Shown here one piece after another: positions 28,746-39,190 of a stretch of DNA of 64,000 nucleotides; the first letter of the stretch is position 1, and the number at the start of each line of letters is the position of its first letter. This DNA is from Bradyrhizobium sp. Gha (lineage in GTDB: Bacteria > Pseudomonadota > Alphaproteobacteria > Rhizobiales > Xanthobacteraceae): contig NZ_FOQM01000001.1 in assembly GCF_900113735.1 (NCBI RefSeq), positions 1 through 64,000 on the forward strand, given 5' to 3'. A program made the translations under genes and the position numbers. The notes under the pieces were generated by a model, which did not search any database, was not told the DNA's origin, and saw only the letters and a program-made list of their open reading frames with translations.

Positions 28746-28815
28746 CGTCATTGCGAGCGGGGCGGCTTGTCCGCCGGAGCCTCAGCGAAGGCGGAAGCAA
28801 TCCGGAGTCCCTCCG
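28746..28815. repeat. REP-like intergenic repeat
   Basis: Begins CGTCATTGCGAGCGGGGCGG and ends GCGGAAGCAATCCGGAG, the beginning and end pattern of the CGTCATTGCGAG...AAGCAATCC repeats scattered in Bradyrhizobium intergenic DNA. The middle contains a short CCGCC/GGCGG stem. Only one copy was recognised in this window. Confidence 0.5.
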
Positions 28816-28918
28816 CGGAAAGATTTTCGGCAGCATCCACTGCGCAACGTGCGCTCGTAGGCGTCTACTGTGCATGGGGTTGTTTTGCGGATTTTGGATG
28901 CGCCCTGCCACATCGCCG

Positions 28919-28952
28919 AAAAAAAAGCCCGGCCTCGCGAACGCGGCCGGGC
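28919..28952 (-). terminator. Rho-independent terminator of TRAP binding protein 2
   Basis: GCCCGGCC (28927) pairs with GGCCGGGC (28945), loop of 10 nt, and on the minus strand the stem is followed by eight U residues (A-run 28919-28926). It lies 29 bp after the stop of the minus-strand gene at 28981. Confidence 0.85.
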
Positions 28953-28980
28953 CATTCAGTCTGACAGTTTCAGGTGAAGA

Positions 28981-31411
<2,431 letters not shown>

Positions 31412-31518
31412 AGCGCATCTCCCAGAGAGAGCATGATCCGGAACGTGTGAAGCGGTTTTCCGGCCCGATCATGCTCAAGACATCAGGATGCCCCATTAGA
31501 GCGGAAACGGCCAAAAGG

Positions 31519-31959
31519 CTACTGCCTGCCGATATCGTCAGCCATCTCGGCGGGCGCGGCCCCCTGCTCCTCCTGGGCCGCCTCGTAATTGAGCTCGATC
31601 ATGACCCCGTTGGGGTCGTGGACGAAGATCTGCCAGAGCTCGCCGCCGGGCACTTGGCGGGCATCAAATTTCATGCCCTTGGACGTCAAACGCTCCTTCA
31701 TGCCGTCGAAGCCGCGACTGGCGAAGGCGACGTGGTGGACAACGCCGGAATCCGGCTTTTGTGGCTCGGAGGTCGGGGAAATATCGACGAGGTGCACCAC
31801 CGGCTTGCCCTCGCTGTACATCCAGGCCCCCGGGAAGGCGAAATTCGGCCGGGCGCCTTTTTCCAGGCCCAGCACGTCCTCGTAGAAGCGGACCGTCTCA
31901 GCCAGATTCCGGGTCCGGATGTTGAAATGATCGAGCACGCCAACACTCACGCCGCCCAT
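31519..31959 (-). CDS. VOC (glyoxalase/dioxygenase) family protein
   Basis: A 146-residue vicinal-oxygen-chelate protein. Two beta-alpha-beta-beta-beta units are seen: LDHFNIRTRNLAETVRFYEDVLG with the first metal His, and VVHHVAFASRGFDGMKERL with the second; the last ligand Glu lies in PNGVMIELNYE. Such single-module proteins dimerise and may act as lyases, dioxygenases or resistance proteins; this one cannot be assigned. ATG at 31959. Not clearly in an operon. Confidence 0.88.
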   Translation of the reverse strand: MGGVSVGVLDHFNIRTRNLAETVRFYEDVLGLEKGARPNFAFPGAWMYSEGKPVVHLVDISPTSEPQKPDSGVVHHVAFASRGFDGMKERLTSKGMKFDARQVPGGELWQIFVHDPNGVMIELNYEAAQEEQGAAPAEMADDIGRQ

Positions 31960-32152
31960 GCTTCACTCCCTTTTTTATGCAAGTCCTTGAGGTCCGCCAT
32001 CCTAGCACAGGAGGCCGCCAAACGAAGCCGTTGCCCTCCGCCCTTAAGGGTTTATGGTGCGCGCGTTCCCCATCAGGCGGAACCTTAAGCACCCCCCGGC
32101 TGGCGCCCCCCGCCCGGCTGCAACCGTAAAACTCAAGCTACGGATACCACAC

Positions 32153-33025
32153 ATGGCTAAAGTCGCATTCCTCGGTCTCGGCGTGATGGGCTTCCCCATG
32201 GCCGGACACCTCGTGAAAAAAGGAGGCCATGAGGTCACCGTCTATAACCGAACCGCCGCCAAAGCGAAGGAATGGGCGGACAAGTTCGGCGGCAAGACCG
32301 CGGCGACCCCAAAGGCTGCGGCCGAAGGCCAGGACTTCGTGATGTGCTGCGTCGGCAACGACAACGATCTGCGCGCGGTCACGATCGGCGCCGACGGTGC
32401 CTTTGCCGGCATGAAGAAGGGCGCAACCTTCGTGGACCACACGACCGCTTCGGCCGAGGTCGCGCGCGAACTCGATGCGGCCGCGGCCAAGGCCGGCTTC
32501 AAGTTCGTCGACGCTCCCGTCTCAGGTGGCCAGGCCGGCGCCGAGAACGGCGTGCTGACGGTGATGTGCGGCGGTGCCCAGGATGCCTATGCCGGCGCCG
32601 AGCCGATCATCACGGGCGCCTATGCGCGGATGTGCAAGCTGCTCGGGCCCGCCGGAAGCGGCCAGCTGACCAAGATGGTCAACCAGATCTGCATCGCCGG
32701 CCTCGTGCAGGGTCTGTCCGAGGGTATTCACTTCGCCAAAAAGTCGGGTCTCGACGTCGCGGCCGTGATCGAGACCATCTCCAAGGGCGCGGCGCAGTCG
32801 TGGCAGATGGAGAACCGCTACAAGACCATGAACGAGGACAAGTACGATTTCGGCTTTGCAGTCGAATGGATGCGCAAGGATCTTTCGATCTCGCTGGCCG
32901 AGGCCCGCCGCAACGGCGCCAACCTGCCAGTCACCGCGCTGGTTGACCAGTTCTACGCCGAGGTCGAGAACATGGGCGGCAAGCGCTGGGATACGTCGAG
33001 CCTGCTCGCGCGCCTCAATCGCTGA
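32153..33025 (+). CDS. 3-hydroxyisobutyrate dehydrogenase-family oxidoreductase
   Basis: A 290-residue NAD(P)-dependent beta-hydroxyacid dehydrogenase. The nucleotide fold is VAFLGLGVMGFPMAGHLVKKG at residue 4, the substrate motif is VDAPVSGGQAGAENG, and the catalytic Lys is in QLTKMVNQICIAG. The all-helical C-terminal domain follows. The family includes 3-hydroxyisobutyrate, tartronate semialdehyde and glyoxylate/succinic semialdehyde reductases; the exact substrate is open. It precedes nhaD by 12 bp on the same strand. Confidence 0.9.
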   Translation: MAKVAFLGLGVMGFPMAGHLVKKGGHEVTVYNRTAAKAKEWADKFGGKTAATPKAAAEGQDFVMCCVGNDNDLRAVTIGADGAFAGMKKGATFVDHTTASAEVARELDAAAAKAGFKFVDAPVSGGQAGAENGVLTVMCGGAQDAYAGAEPIITGAYARMCKLLGPAGSGQLTKMVNQICIAGLVQGLSEGIHFAKKSGLDVAAVIETISKGAAQSWQMENRYKTMNEDKYDFGFAVEWMRKDLSISLAEARRNGANLPVTALVDQFYAEVENMGGKRWDTSSLLARLNR

Positions 33026-33037
33026 CCTGATACTGCC

Positions 33038-34315
33038 TTGCTGACCGCGATCGCCGCAATCTTCGTCCTGATCTATGCGGCGATCGCGCTCGAGCATCCC
33101 CTCGGGATCAGCAAGACCGCAACCGCGCTTCTCGGCGCGGGGCTGCTCTGGACAGTCTACGCAGTCACGATCAGCGATCATGCGCTGGTCAACCATCAGC
33201 TCGACGAAGCCGTCGCCTCGACCGCGCAGATCGTGTTCTTCCTGATTGGCGCAATGACGATCGTCGAGGTGATCGACGCGCATGACGGCTTCGAGGTCAT
33301 CACCTCGCGCATCAACACCACGAGTCAAGTCACACTCATGTGGCTGGTCGGCTTCGTGTCGTTCGTCCTGAGCGCGATCCTGGACAATCTGACCACGACC
33401 ATCGTGATGGTCTCGCTGATCCAGCGGCTGATCGCCCGGCGCGACGACCGCCTGCTGTTCGCCTCCGTCATCGTCATCGCCGCCAATGCCGGCGGCGCGT
33501 GGACCGTGATCGGCGACGTCACCACGACCCTGCTGTGGATCGGTGGACAAATCACGCCATTGAACATCATGCGCGCGGTGTTCCTGCCCTCGCTGGTCAA
33601 TCTGCTCGTGCCGCTGGCATTCATCAGCCTGTCGCTCAGGGGCAAGAGCATCGCGGCGCCGCAAAGGGACGGCGGCTTGCTCGCCATCGTCAGGTTCGAG
33701 CGCAACCTGATGTTCTATCTCGGCCTCGGCGTGCTGATCGTGGTGCCAGCGTTCAAGATGGTCACGCAACTGCCGCCCTTCATGGGCGTGCTGCTCGGGC
33801 TCGGCATCGTCTGGCTGGTCGGCGAAATCGTTCACCGCGACAAGGACGAGCATGTACGCGGCCCCCTTTCGCTGGCGCATGCGCTGACCCGGATCGACAT
33901 GGGTTCGATCGTATTCTTCGTCGGCATTCTGCTCGCGGTCGCCTGCCTCGAACATGCCGGCCTTCTGACGATGCTGGCGAGGTGGCTGGAGGCGAGCATC
34001 GGGCGCCAGGACGTCATCGTCGTCGTGCTCGGCCTGCTCAGCGCCCTCGTCGACAACGTGCCCCTGGTGGCTGCGACCATGGGCATGTATGACCTCGCAC
34101 ACTATCCGCCGGACAGCTTCCTCTGGGAGTTCATCGCCTATTGCGCCGGCACCGGCGGCTCGATCCTGATCATCGGATCAGCCGCAGGCGTCGCAGCCAT
34201 GGGGCTCGAGCGGATCGAGTTCCTCTGGTATGCCCGTCGCATCGCCGTGCCTGCACTTGCGGGCTATCTGGCCGGCGCCGTGGTCTATGTCGCGCAGCAT
34301 ACGTGGCTGCACTGA
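33038..34315 (+). CDS. nhaD: NhaD-type sodium:proton antiporter
   Basis: A 425-residue ion-transporter superfamily protein with about 12 helices. The NhaD marks are the two conserved re-entrant motifs AILDNLTTTIVMVSLIQRL near residue 112 and ALVDNVPLVAATMGMYDLAH near residue 335, plus AANAGGAWTVIGDVTTTLLW. It exports Na+ or Li+ at alkaline pH. The start is TTG at 33038, with no strong ribosome site, so translation may depend on the dehydrogenase gene just upstream. It complements nhaA at 4 kb. Confidence 0.88.
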   Translation: MLTAIAAIFVLIYAAIALEHPLGISKTATALLGAGLLWTVYAVTISDHALVNHQLDEAVASTAQIVFFLIGAMTIVEVIDAHDGFEVITSRINTTSQVTLMWLVGFVSFVLSAILDNLTTTIVMVSLIQRLIARRDDRLLFASVIVIAANAGGAWTVIGDVTTTLLWIGGQITPLNIMRAVFLPSLVNLLVPLAFISLSLRGKSIAAPQRDGGLLAIVRFERNLMFYLGLGVLIVVPAFKMVTQLPPFMGVLLGLGIVWLVGEIVHRDKDEHVRGPLSLAHALTRIDMGSIVFFVGILLAVACLEHAGLLTMLARWLEASIGRQDVIVVVLGLLSALVDNVPLVAATMGMYDLAHYPPDSFLWEFIAYCAGTGGSILIIGSAAGVAAMGLERIEFLWYARRIAVPALAGYLAGAVVYVAQHTWLH

Positions 34316-34335
34316 GCGGGGCTGCCCGATCCAAA

Positions 34336-34351
34336 TTAACGCCCGGTTAAC
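34336..34351. promoter_or_regulatory. CtrA-type binding site (TTAA-N7-TTAAC)
   Basis: TTAA-CGCCCGG-TTAAC, an exact CtrA site, lies 102 bp upstream of the histidine kinase start at 34453 and 20 bp after nhaD. The kinase belongs to the PleC/DivJ type that itself works in the CtrA pathway. Confidence 0.7.
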
Positions 34352-34364
34352 GTAATTCTTTAGC

Positions 34365-34386
34365 TCCTTAAGTCACCTCTTAAGGA
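34365..34386. promoter_or_regulatory. short inverted repeat upstream of the kinase gene
   Basis: TCCTTAAG-TCACCT-CTTAAGGA is a perfect 8-bp inverted repeat 66 bp before the kinase start and 13 bp after the CtrA-type site. It could be an operator or an mRNA stem. It contains two further TTAA words. Confidence 0.4.
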
Positions 34387-34452
34387 TTTCTTGCCAGAGA
34401 TAGACAATGCAGAAGGCCCGCGTCCGACGTGGGCAGGAATCGTTGTTGCTTG

Positions 34453-36048
34453 ATGAGTAACCCCGCTGAAAAGCCTGAGGTAGTGCAGCTCCCGGCCGAG
34501 CCGGTCAGCGCTCCATCAGCGAGCAGCCGAAGGGCTGCGGCGCAGCGGGTGCGCGAGGCGCGCGACAAGTTAACGTCGACCAGCGGAACCCGACCGGCCT
34601 TCGATGCCGAGCTGTTGCGCCAATATGCCCAGACGAGGCTCTCTGCCTCCTATGTCGTGATGCTGCTGGTGGTCGCCACCGGCGTGCTGTTCGGACTATG
34701 GATGCAGCCGATCCCGGCCGCAGCCTGGACCGCCGGCATGATTTGCATTCATGCCGCGATGATCCGCAGTTGCAGCCGCTTCCTGGCCGAGCCCGCCTCG
34801 CCCACCGCAACGCGCGCCTGGCGGACACGCTTTGTCGTGCTCGACCTGCTCTATGGCCTGTGCTGGATGGCGATCCTGATCCATCCGGTGCTCGACACCG
34901 TCACGGAAACATTGATGATGTTCCTGATGCTGCTGGTGATCGCAGTGTCGAGCATGCTCGCCGCCAATCTGCCGATCGCAGCTCTCGCCGCGACCGCGCC
35001 GGTTGCGGTCGCGATGGCCCTGAGCTTCGCGATGAGCGGCTCGCTCGACAACTACATCCTGGCCGCCCTCGCGCTTGGCGCCGAAGGTTATTTCGTGCTG
35101 CTGGCGCACCGCCTGCACTCCTCGACCTTCGCTACGCTCGAGGCGCGCGCAGAGAAGGACGCGCTGATCGGAGAGCTCGAGCAGGCCAAGGCGATCTCGG
35201 ACGAAGCGCGCCACCGCGCCGAGTCCGCCAACGTCGCTAAATCGCGTTTCCTCGCGCAAATGAGCCATGAATTGCGCACGCCGCTCAATGCCATTCTCGG
35301 CTTTTCCGAGGTGATGAAGAGCGAGATCTTTGGCGCACATGCGGTGCCGGTCTACAAGGAATACTCGGCGGACATCCACAATTCCGGCGTGCACCTGCTC
35401 AACCTCATCAACGAGATTCTCGACCTGTCGCGGATCGAGGCCGGGCGCTATGAATTGAACGAGGAGGCGGTGTCGCTGGTCGGCATCGTCGCCGACTGCC
35501 ATCATCTCATGAAGCTGCGCGCCTCCAGCCGCGGCATCACCATCCACGAGGTGTTCGAGCAGGCCATGCCGCGGCTTTGGGCCGACGAGCGTGCGATCCG
35601 CCAGGTCGTACTCAACCTGCTCTCCAACTCGATCAAGTTCACGCCGCAAGGCGGCGAGATCTGGCTCAAGGCTGGCTGGACGGCGTCAGGCGGACAGTAT
35701 CTATCGGTGAAGGATTCCGGTTCTGGCATCCCCCAGGACGAGATCCCGGTCGTGCTCGCCTCGTTCGGCCAGGGTTCAAACTCGATCAAGTCGGCCGAAC
35801 AAGGCGCAGGCCTCGGCCTGCCCATCGCCAAGAACCTGATCGATCTGCATGGCGGCACATTCACGCTGAAATCGAAGCTCCGCATCGGCACCGAGGTGAT
35901 CGTCACCTTCCCGCCGGAGCGCGTGATGAGTGCGCTGGCGCCGCTTTCGGAGGATGCGCCGCCGCTCCAGCCCGAGAGTTCCATGGTCCCGGACGAGAAG
36001 CGCAGGCCGCGCCACAAGCCGATCATGAGCGCGGGCACGGGCTCGTAA
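34453..36048 (+). CDS. membrane histidine kinase of the PleC/DivJ type
   Basis: A 531-residue kinase. A disordered N-terminus (1-60) is followed by five or six membrane helices (residues 64-220), a coiled linker, and the HisKA domain with the phosphoacceptor His272 in QMSHELRTPLNAILGFSEVM. The phrase after it (IFGAHAVPVYKEYSADI) is the pattern of PleC/DivJ/PdhS cell-cycle kinases. The ATPase domain has NLLSNSIKFTPQGG and GAGLGLPIAKNLIDLHGG. No attached receiver. The CtrA-type site upstream supports a cell-cycle role. Confidence 0.9.
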   Translation: MSNPAEKPEVVQLPAEPVSAPSASSRRAAAQRVREARDKLTSTSGTRPAFDAELLRQYAQTRLSASYVVMLLVVATGVLFGLWMQPIPAAAWTAGMICIHAAMIRSCSRFLAEPASPTATRAWRTRFVVLDLLYGLCWMAILIHPVLDTVTETLMMFLMLLVIAVSSMLAANLPIAALAATAPVAVAMALSFAMSGSLDNYILAALALGAEGYFVLLAHRLHSSTFATLEARAEKDALIGELEQAKAISDEARHRAESANVAKSRFLAQMSHELRTPLNAILGFSEVMKSEIFGAHAVPVYKEYSADIHNSGVHLLNLINEILDLSRIEAGRYELNEEAVSLVGIVADCHHLMKLRASSRGITIHEVFEQAMPRLWADERAIRQVVLNLLSNSIKFTPQGGEIWLKAGWTASGGQYLSVKDSGSGIPQDEIPVVLASFGQGSNSIKSAEQGAGLGLPIAKNLIDLHGGTFTLKSKLRIGTEVIVTFPPERVMSALAPLSEDAPPLQPESSMVPDEKRRPRHKPIMSAGTGS

Positions 36049-36092
36049 ACACATGCTTGCAGAGATGCCCGCCGATCCCCCACTATATCCCT

Positions 36093-36296
36093 ATGAGCAA
36101 AGAAACGCCGTGCGTCGCCGTCTGCATGATCGATCCCGGGACGAAGCTGTGCTTCGGCTGCGGCCGGACCTTGCCGGAGATCGCGCGCTGGCACGCGATG
36201 GAAAGCGCGGAACGGCTCTCAGTCATGGCGTTGCTGCCGGCGCGCATGGCGGAGGCGGGCTTGCAGCCGATCTCGGGATCGCCAAAGCGCGCCTGA
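36093..36296 (+). CDS. DUF1289 small cysteine protein
   Basis: A 67-residue protein starting MSKETPCVAVCMIDPGTKLC, with the conserved CxxxC, then CFGCGRT, the four-Cys set of DUF1289 (YdhL-like) proteins that probably bind a metal or Fe-S cluster. RWHAMESAERLSVMALLPAR is the family tail. It lies between the kinase and the aspartic protease on the same strand and may share their transcript. Confidence 0.88.
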   Translation: MSKETPCVAVCMIDPGTKLCFGCGRTLPEIARWHAMESAERLSVMALLPARMAEAGLQPISGSPKRA

Positions 36297-36324
36297 CTAG
36301 CCTGCGTGCAATCGGAGGCGCGCG

Positions 36325-36879
36325 ATGATCCGCTTTCTGCTCGTTCTCATGATGCTTGCCGGCACGGCCGGCGCCGTCGTCGCCTATGGCGATCCCGATC
36401 AGATCGCGCGCGCCGGCCACAAGGTCTCGCACATTTTTCGTGCACAGACGGCGGCGCCCGCCCCCGCCGTACAGATCGAGCGCGGCCAGGGCGGCGAGTT
36501 CGCGCTGCGCGCCAAGATCAACGGCGTGGCTGCTCCGATGGTGATCGACACCGGCGCGACGTCCGTGGTGCTGACCTGGGAGACCGCGAAGGCAATCGGG
36601 CTTCCGCTCGAGATGCTCGAATACGACGTCGACCTCGAAACCGCAGGCGGTCACACCAAGGCGGCACGGCTCACGATCGACCGGCTCGCCGTCGGCCATC
36701 TCGTCGAGAAGTCGGTGCCAGCCCTCGTCGTCCAGCGTGGGCAGATGAAGACCAATCTGCTCGGCATGAGCTTCCTTGATCGGCTCGAGAGCTGGGGTGT
36801 GCGGTCCGATAAGCTGATGCTCACCGGCTATCCGGAACTTCAGGCCGGCCATCGCCGCTCGCGCACGGCGGTCGATTAA
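36325..36879 (+). CDS. TIGR02281-type retropepsin-like aspartic protease
   Basis: A 184-residue protein with an N-terminal membrane anchor (residues 2-20) and a single-lobed aspartic protease domain. The catalytic motif is MVIDTGATSVVLTW near residue 72, and the second family loop is NLLGMSFLDRLESWGV. Such clan AA proteases act as dimers in the periplasm. ATG at 36325 follows GGAGGCGCGCG. Its stop overlaps the dusA stop by 4 bp (convergent). Confidence 0.88.
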   Translation: MIRFLLVLMMLAGTAGAVVAYGDPDQIARAGHKVSHIFRAQTAAPAPAVQIERGQGGEFALRAKINGVAAPMVIDTGATSVVLTWETAKAIGLPLEMLEYDVDLETAGGHTKAARLTIDRLAVGHLVEKSVPALVVQRGQMKTNLLGMSFLDRLESWGVRSDKLMLTGYPELQAGHRRSRTAVD

Positions 36880-37955
36880 ACGCGCTCCGCGGCGGGCTCT
36901 GTCCGCGCGCAGTCACTCCCATTTTGAGACTCGCCATTGAACACGGCAGCCACCGGCGCACGGCCCCCGACTCTTGCGATCGCATCGCGCAAGACGTCGA
37001 CGCCGGCTCCGGGCTTCACGCCCTGTTCGGCGAGATGGCGGCGGAAGGCTCGTGCGCCGGGGACAGCATGAAAGGCGCCAACGAAATGCCGCGTGACGGC
37101 GTGCAGGCGCGTGCCGCGTGCGAGCTGCGCCTCGATATAGGGCATCATCGCCTCGAATGCGTCCTGCATGGTCGCATGCGGCGCTGTTTGGCCGAAGATG
37201 TCGGAATCGACGGAGAGCAACCGCCACGGCTCCTGATATGCGGCGCGGCCGAGCATTACGCCGTCGACATGATCGAGGTGTGCCTTCGCCTCCTCGACGC
37301 TCAGGACACCGCCATTGATGATGACGGGCACGTCAGGCATCGCCCGTTTGAGACGATAGACGCGATCATAGTCCAACGGCGGAATATCGCGGTTCTCCTT
37401 CGGCGACAGACCGTTGAGCCAGGCCTTGCGGGCATGCACGATTAGCGTGTCGCAGCCCGAAGCCACGACGGCACGAGCAAGCGCGTCGAGCGACACTTCC
37501 GGATCCTGATCGTCGATGCCGATGCGGCACTTCACTGTGACCGGAATGGCGACCGCGCCCTTCATCGCCTCGACGCACCTTGCCACGAGCTCCGGCTCCG
37601 CCATAAGGCAAGCGCCGAAGCGGCCGTCCTTCACGCGATCGGATGGGCACCCGACATTGAGATTGACCTCGTCATAGCCGAACTCCTCGCCGATCCGCGC
37701 AGCCTTCGCGAGGTCGCCAGGATCCGACCCGCCAAGCTGTAGCGCCACCGGATGCTCGCTCGCGTCGAACCCAAGCAGCCGCTCCCGATCACCATGAATG
37801 ATGGCGCCGGTGGTCAGCATCTCCGTATAGAGCAGGGCCCGCTTCGACAGATGGCGGTGGAACACCCGGCAGTGCCGGTCAGTCCAATCCATCATGGGCG
37901 CCACGGAAAAACGACAAGTAATTGATTTTTCGTATTTTTCTTTCATATCAGTCAT
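36876..37955 (-). CDS. dusA: tRNA-dihydrouridine(20/20a) synthase DusA
   Basis: A 359-residue flavoenzyme reducing U20/U20a in tRNA. The FMN-binding APMMDWTDRHCR lies at residues 19-30, NLNVGCPSDRVKDGRFGACLM carries the active-site Cys, and HARKAWLNGLSPKENR the tRNA-contact loop. The first 17 codons (37905-37955) are AT-rich and Lys/Glu-rich (MTDMKEKYEKSITC), unlike the GC-rich body. A tyrosine integrase lies just upstream, so this 5' end was probably supplied by an integrated element. Convergent with the aspartic protease. Confidence 0.94.
   Translation of the reverse strand: MTDMKEKYEKSITCRFSVAPMMDWTDRHCRVFHRHLSKRALLYTEMLTTGAIIHGDRERLLGFDASEHPVALQLGGSDPGDLAKAARIGEEFGYDEVNLNVGCPSDRVKDGRFGACLMAEPELVARCVEAMKGAVAIPVTVKCRIGIDDQDPEVSLDALARAVVASGCDTLIVHARKAWLNGLSPKENRDIPPLDYDRVYRLKRAMPDVPVIINGGVLSVEEAKAHLDHVDGVMLGRAAYQEPWRLLSVDSDIFGQTAPHATMQDAFEAMMPYIEAQLARGTRLHAVTRHFVGAFHAVPGARAFRRHLAEQGVKPGAGVDVLRDAIARVGGRAPVAAVFNGESQNGSDCARTEPAAERV
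37865..37910. other. probable left attachment junction (attL) within dusA
   Basis: Base composition switches sharply near 37905, where the conserved dusA codons (VAPMMDWTDRHCR) meet an AT-rich 5' end. The 5' end of dusA is a known integration target of tyrosine-recombinase islands and prophages. A matching copy of the dusA core was not found elsewhere in the window, so the exact crossover is not defined. Confidence 0.55.
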
Positions 37956-38035
37956 TTAGATGCTACTCTAGGAGCCTCCAAGGGCCGCCGATTTATGCCG
38001 ATTTCCGCCTATTTTGACCCATTTTTCGCTACCAA

Positions 38036-38073
38036 GTACAACAATGTTGTACAGGCGGGCCTCCATGTTGTAC
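38036..38073. promoter_or_regulatory. palindromic operator plus extra half-site before the integrase
   Basis: GTACAACA-A-TGTTGTAC (38036-38052) is a perfect 8+8 palindrome with a one-base centre, and TGTTGTAC recurs at 38066-38073, 21 bp (two helical turns) downstream. The pair lies 29-66 bp before the integrase start. It could be a repressor operator or integrase/accessory protein arm sites. Confidence 0.6.
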
Positions 38074-38101
38074 CGAATTTCTCGTCTCGGAGAGGCACGT
38101 A

Positions 38102-39190
38102 ATGGGAACTATCATCGCCCGCAAGCGCAAAGACGGCAGCACAGCGCATCTTGCTCAGGTCTTAATAAAGAAGGCCGGCCTTATTGTGCGCCGGGAAGCG
38201 AGAACATTCGATAGAAGACAGGCAGCGGCCGCTTGGCTGGAAAGAAGGGAAAAGGAACTCGCTGCACCGGGCGCTCTCGATCAGCAAGATCCCGTCCTCT
38301 CTGACGTTATCGATCGTTACGTCGCTGAATCAAAGAAGAAGATCGGACGCACCAAAGCGCAGGTACTAAACGCGATAAAGCGCTACGACATCGCGAGCCT
38401 ACGATGCTCCAAAATTGCCAGCACTGATCTCGTCGCGTTCGCCAACGAGCTGGTCAAGAGAGTTCAGCCGCAAACCGTCAGCAATTATCTCTCGCATCTG
38501 GCGTCGATCTTCGCAATCGCACGACCAGCGTGGGGCTATCCGCTTGATCAGGACGCCATGAAAGACGCGTTCGTTGTCGCGAAGCGGCTTGGGGTCACTA
38601 GCAAGAGCCGCTCGCGCGATCGGCGCCCCACGGTCGACGAATTGGACCTGCTGATGACTCATTTTGGGGAACGACAAAAGCGACGCCCCTCTTCCGTGCC
38701 AATGCAGAAGGTTATTGCCTTCGCAATGTTCTCGACACGTCGCCTTGAGGAAATCACACGCCTTCGGCGCACGGATCTGGACGAGGACGGTAGCCGAATT
38801 CTGGTACGTGATATGAAAAATCCCGGCGAAAAGATAGGAAATGACGTCTGGTGCGATCTGCCAGCCGTGGCGCTTCAGATCATTGCCTCCATGCCGTCCG
38901 ACGCAGAAGAAATCTTTCCCTTTACTACTGACGCAATCGGAGCTGGCTTCACGCGTGCATGTCAGATTCTAGGAATCAACAATCTGCACTTTCACGATCT
39001 ACGTCACGAGGGCGTTTCAAGGTTGTTCGAGATGGGACGAAATATACCGCAAGTGGCTGCCGTATCTGGCCATCGCTCCTGGTCAAGTCTCAAGCGCTAC
39101 ACGCACCTCCGTCAAACAGGCGATAAGTATGCGAATTGGAAGTGGCTTTCGGTGGTGAGCAACCAAGCGCAACCAAACGTAATGGGTTGA
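38102..39190 (+). CDS. tyrosine recombinase / phage-type integrase
   Basis: A 362-residue site-specific recombinase. An N-terminal arm-binding region (1-55), a core-binding helical domain (62-160) and the catalytic domain can be told apart. Catalytic residues: Arg in STRRLEEITRL (213/214), HDLRH (His298, Arg301), His324 in SGHRSW and Tyr333 in KRYTHL, so it appears intact. ATG at 38102 follows CGGAGAGGCACGTA. It sits against dusA and reads away from it. Codon use is more AT-rich than the flanking chromosome. Confidence 0.93.
   Translation: MGTIIARKRKDGSTAHLAQVLIKKAGLIVRREARTFDRRQAAAAWLERREKELAAPGALDQQDPVLSDVIDRYVAESKKKIGRTKAQVLNAIKRYDIASLRCSKIASTDLVAFANELVKRVQPQTVSNYLSHLASIFAIARPAWGYPLDQDAMKDAFVVAKRLGVTSKSRSRDRRPTVDELDLLMTHFGERQKRRPSSVPMQKVIAFAMFSTRRLEEITRLRRTDLDEDGSRILVRDMKNPGEKIGNDVWCDLPAVALQIIASMPSDAEEIFPFTTDAIGAGFTRACQILGINNLHFHDLRHEGVSRLFEMGRNIPQVAAVSGHRSWSSLKRYTHLRQTGDKYANWKWLSVVSNQAQPNVMG

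Larger units (their letters stand above)
28469..28980. other. intergenic region between the two TRAP binding-protein genes
   Basis: A 512-bp gap without a convincing gene. It holds a REP-like stretch (28746-28815) and the terminator of the upstream gene (28919-28952). A short G/C stem (GCCGGG at 28580, CCCGGT at 28605) near the first binding-protein start has an A-run beside it and may be an old terminator. Confidence 0.5.

Noticed and set aside
32522..34102. 526-residue minus-strand frame opposite nhaD and the dehydrogenase
   Set aside because: Highly charged shadow spanning two real genes on the other strand.
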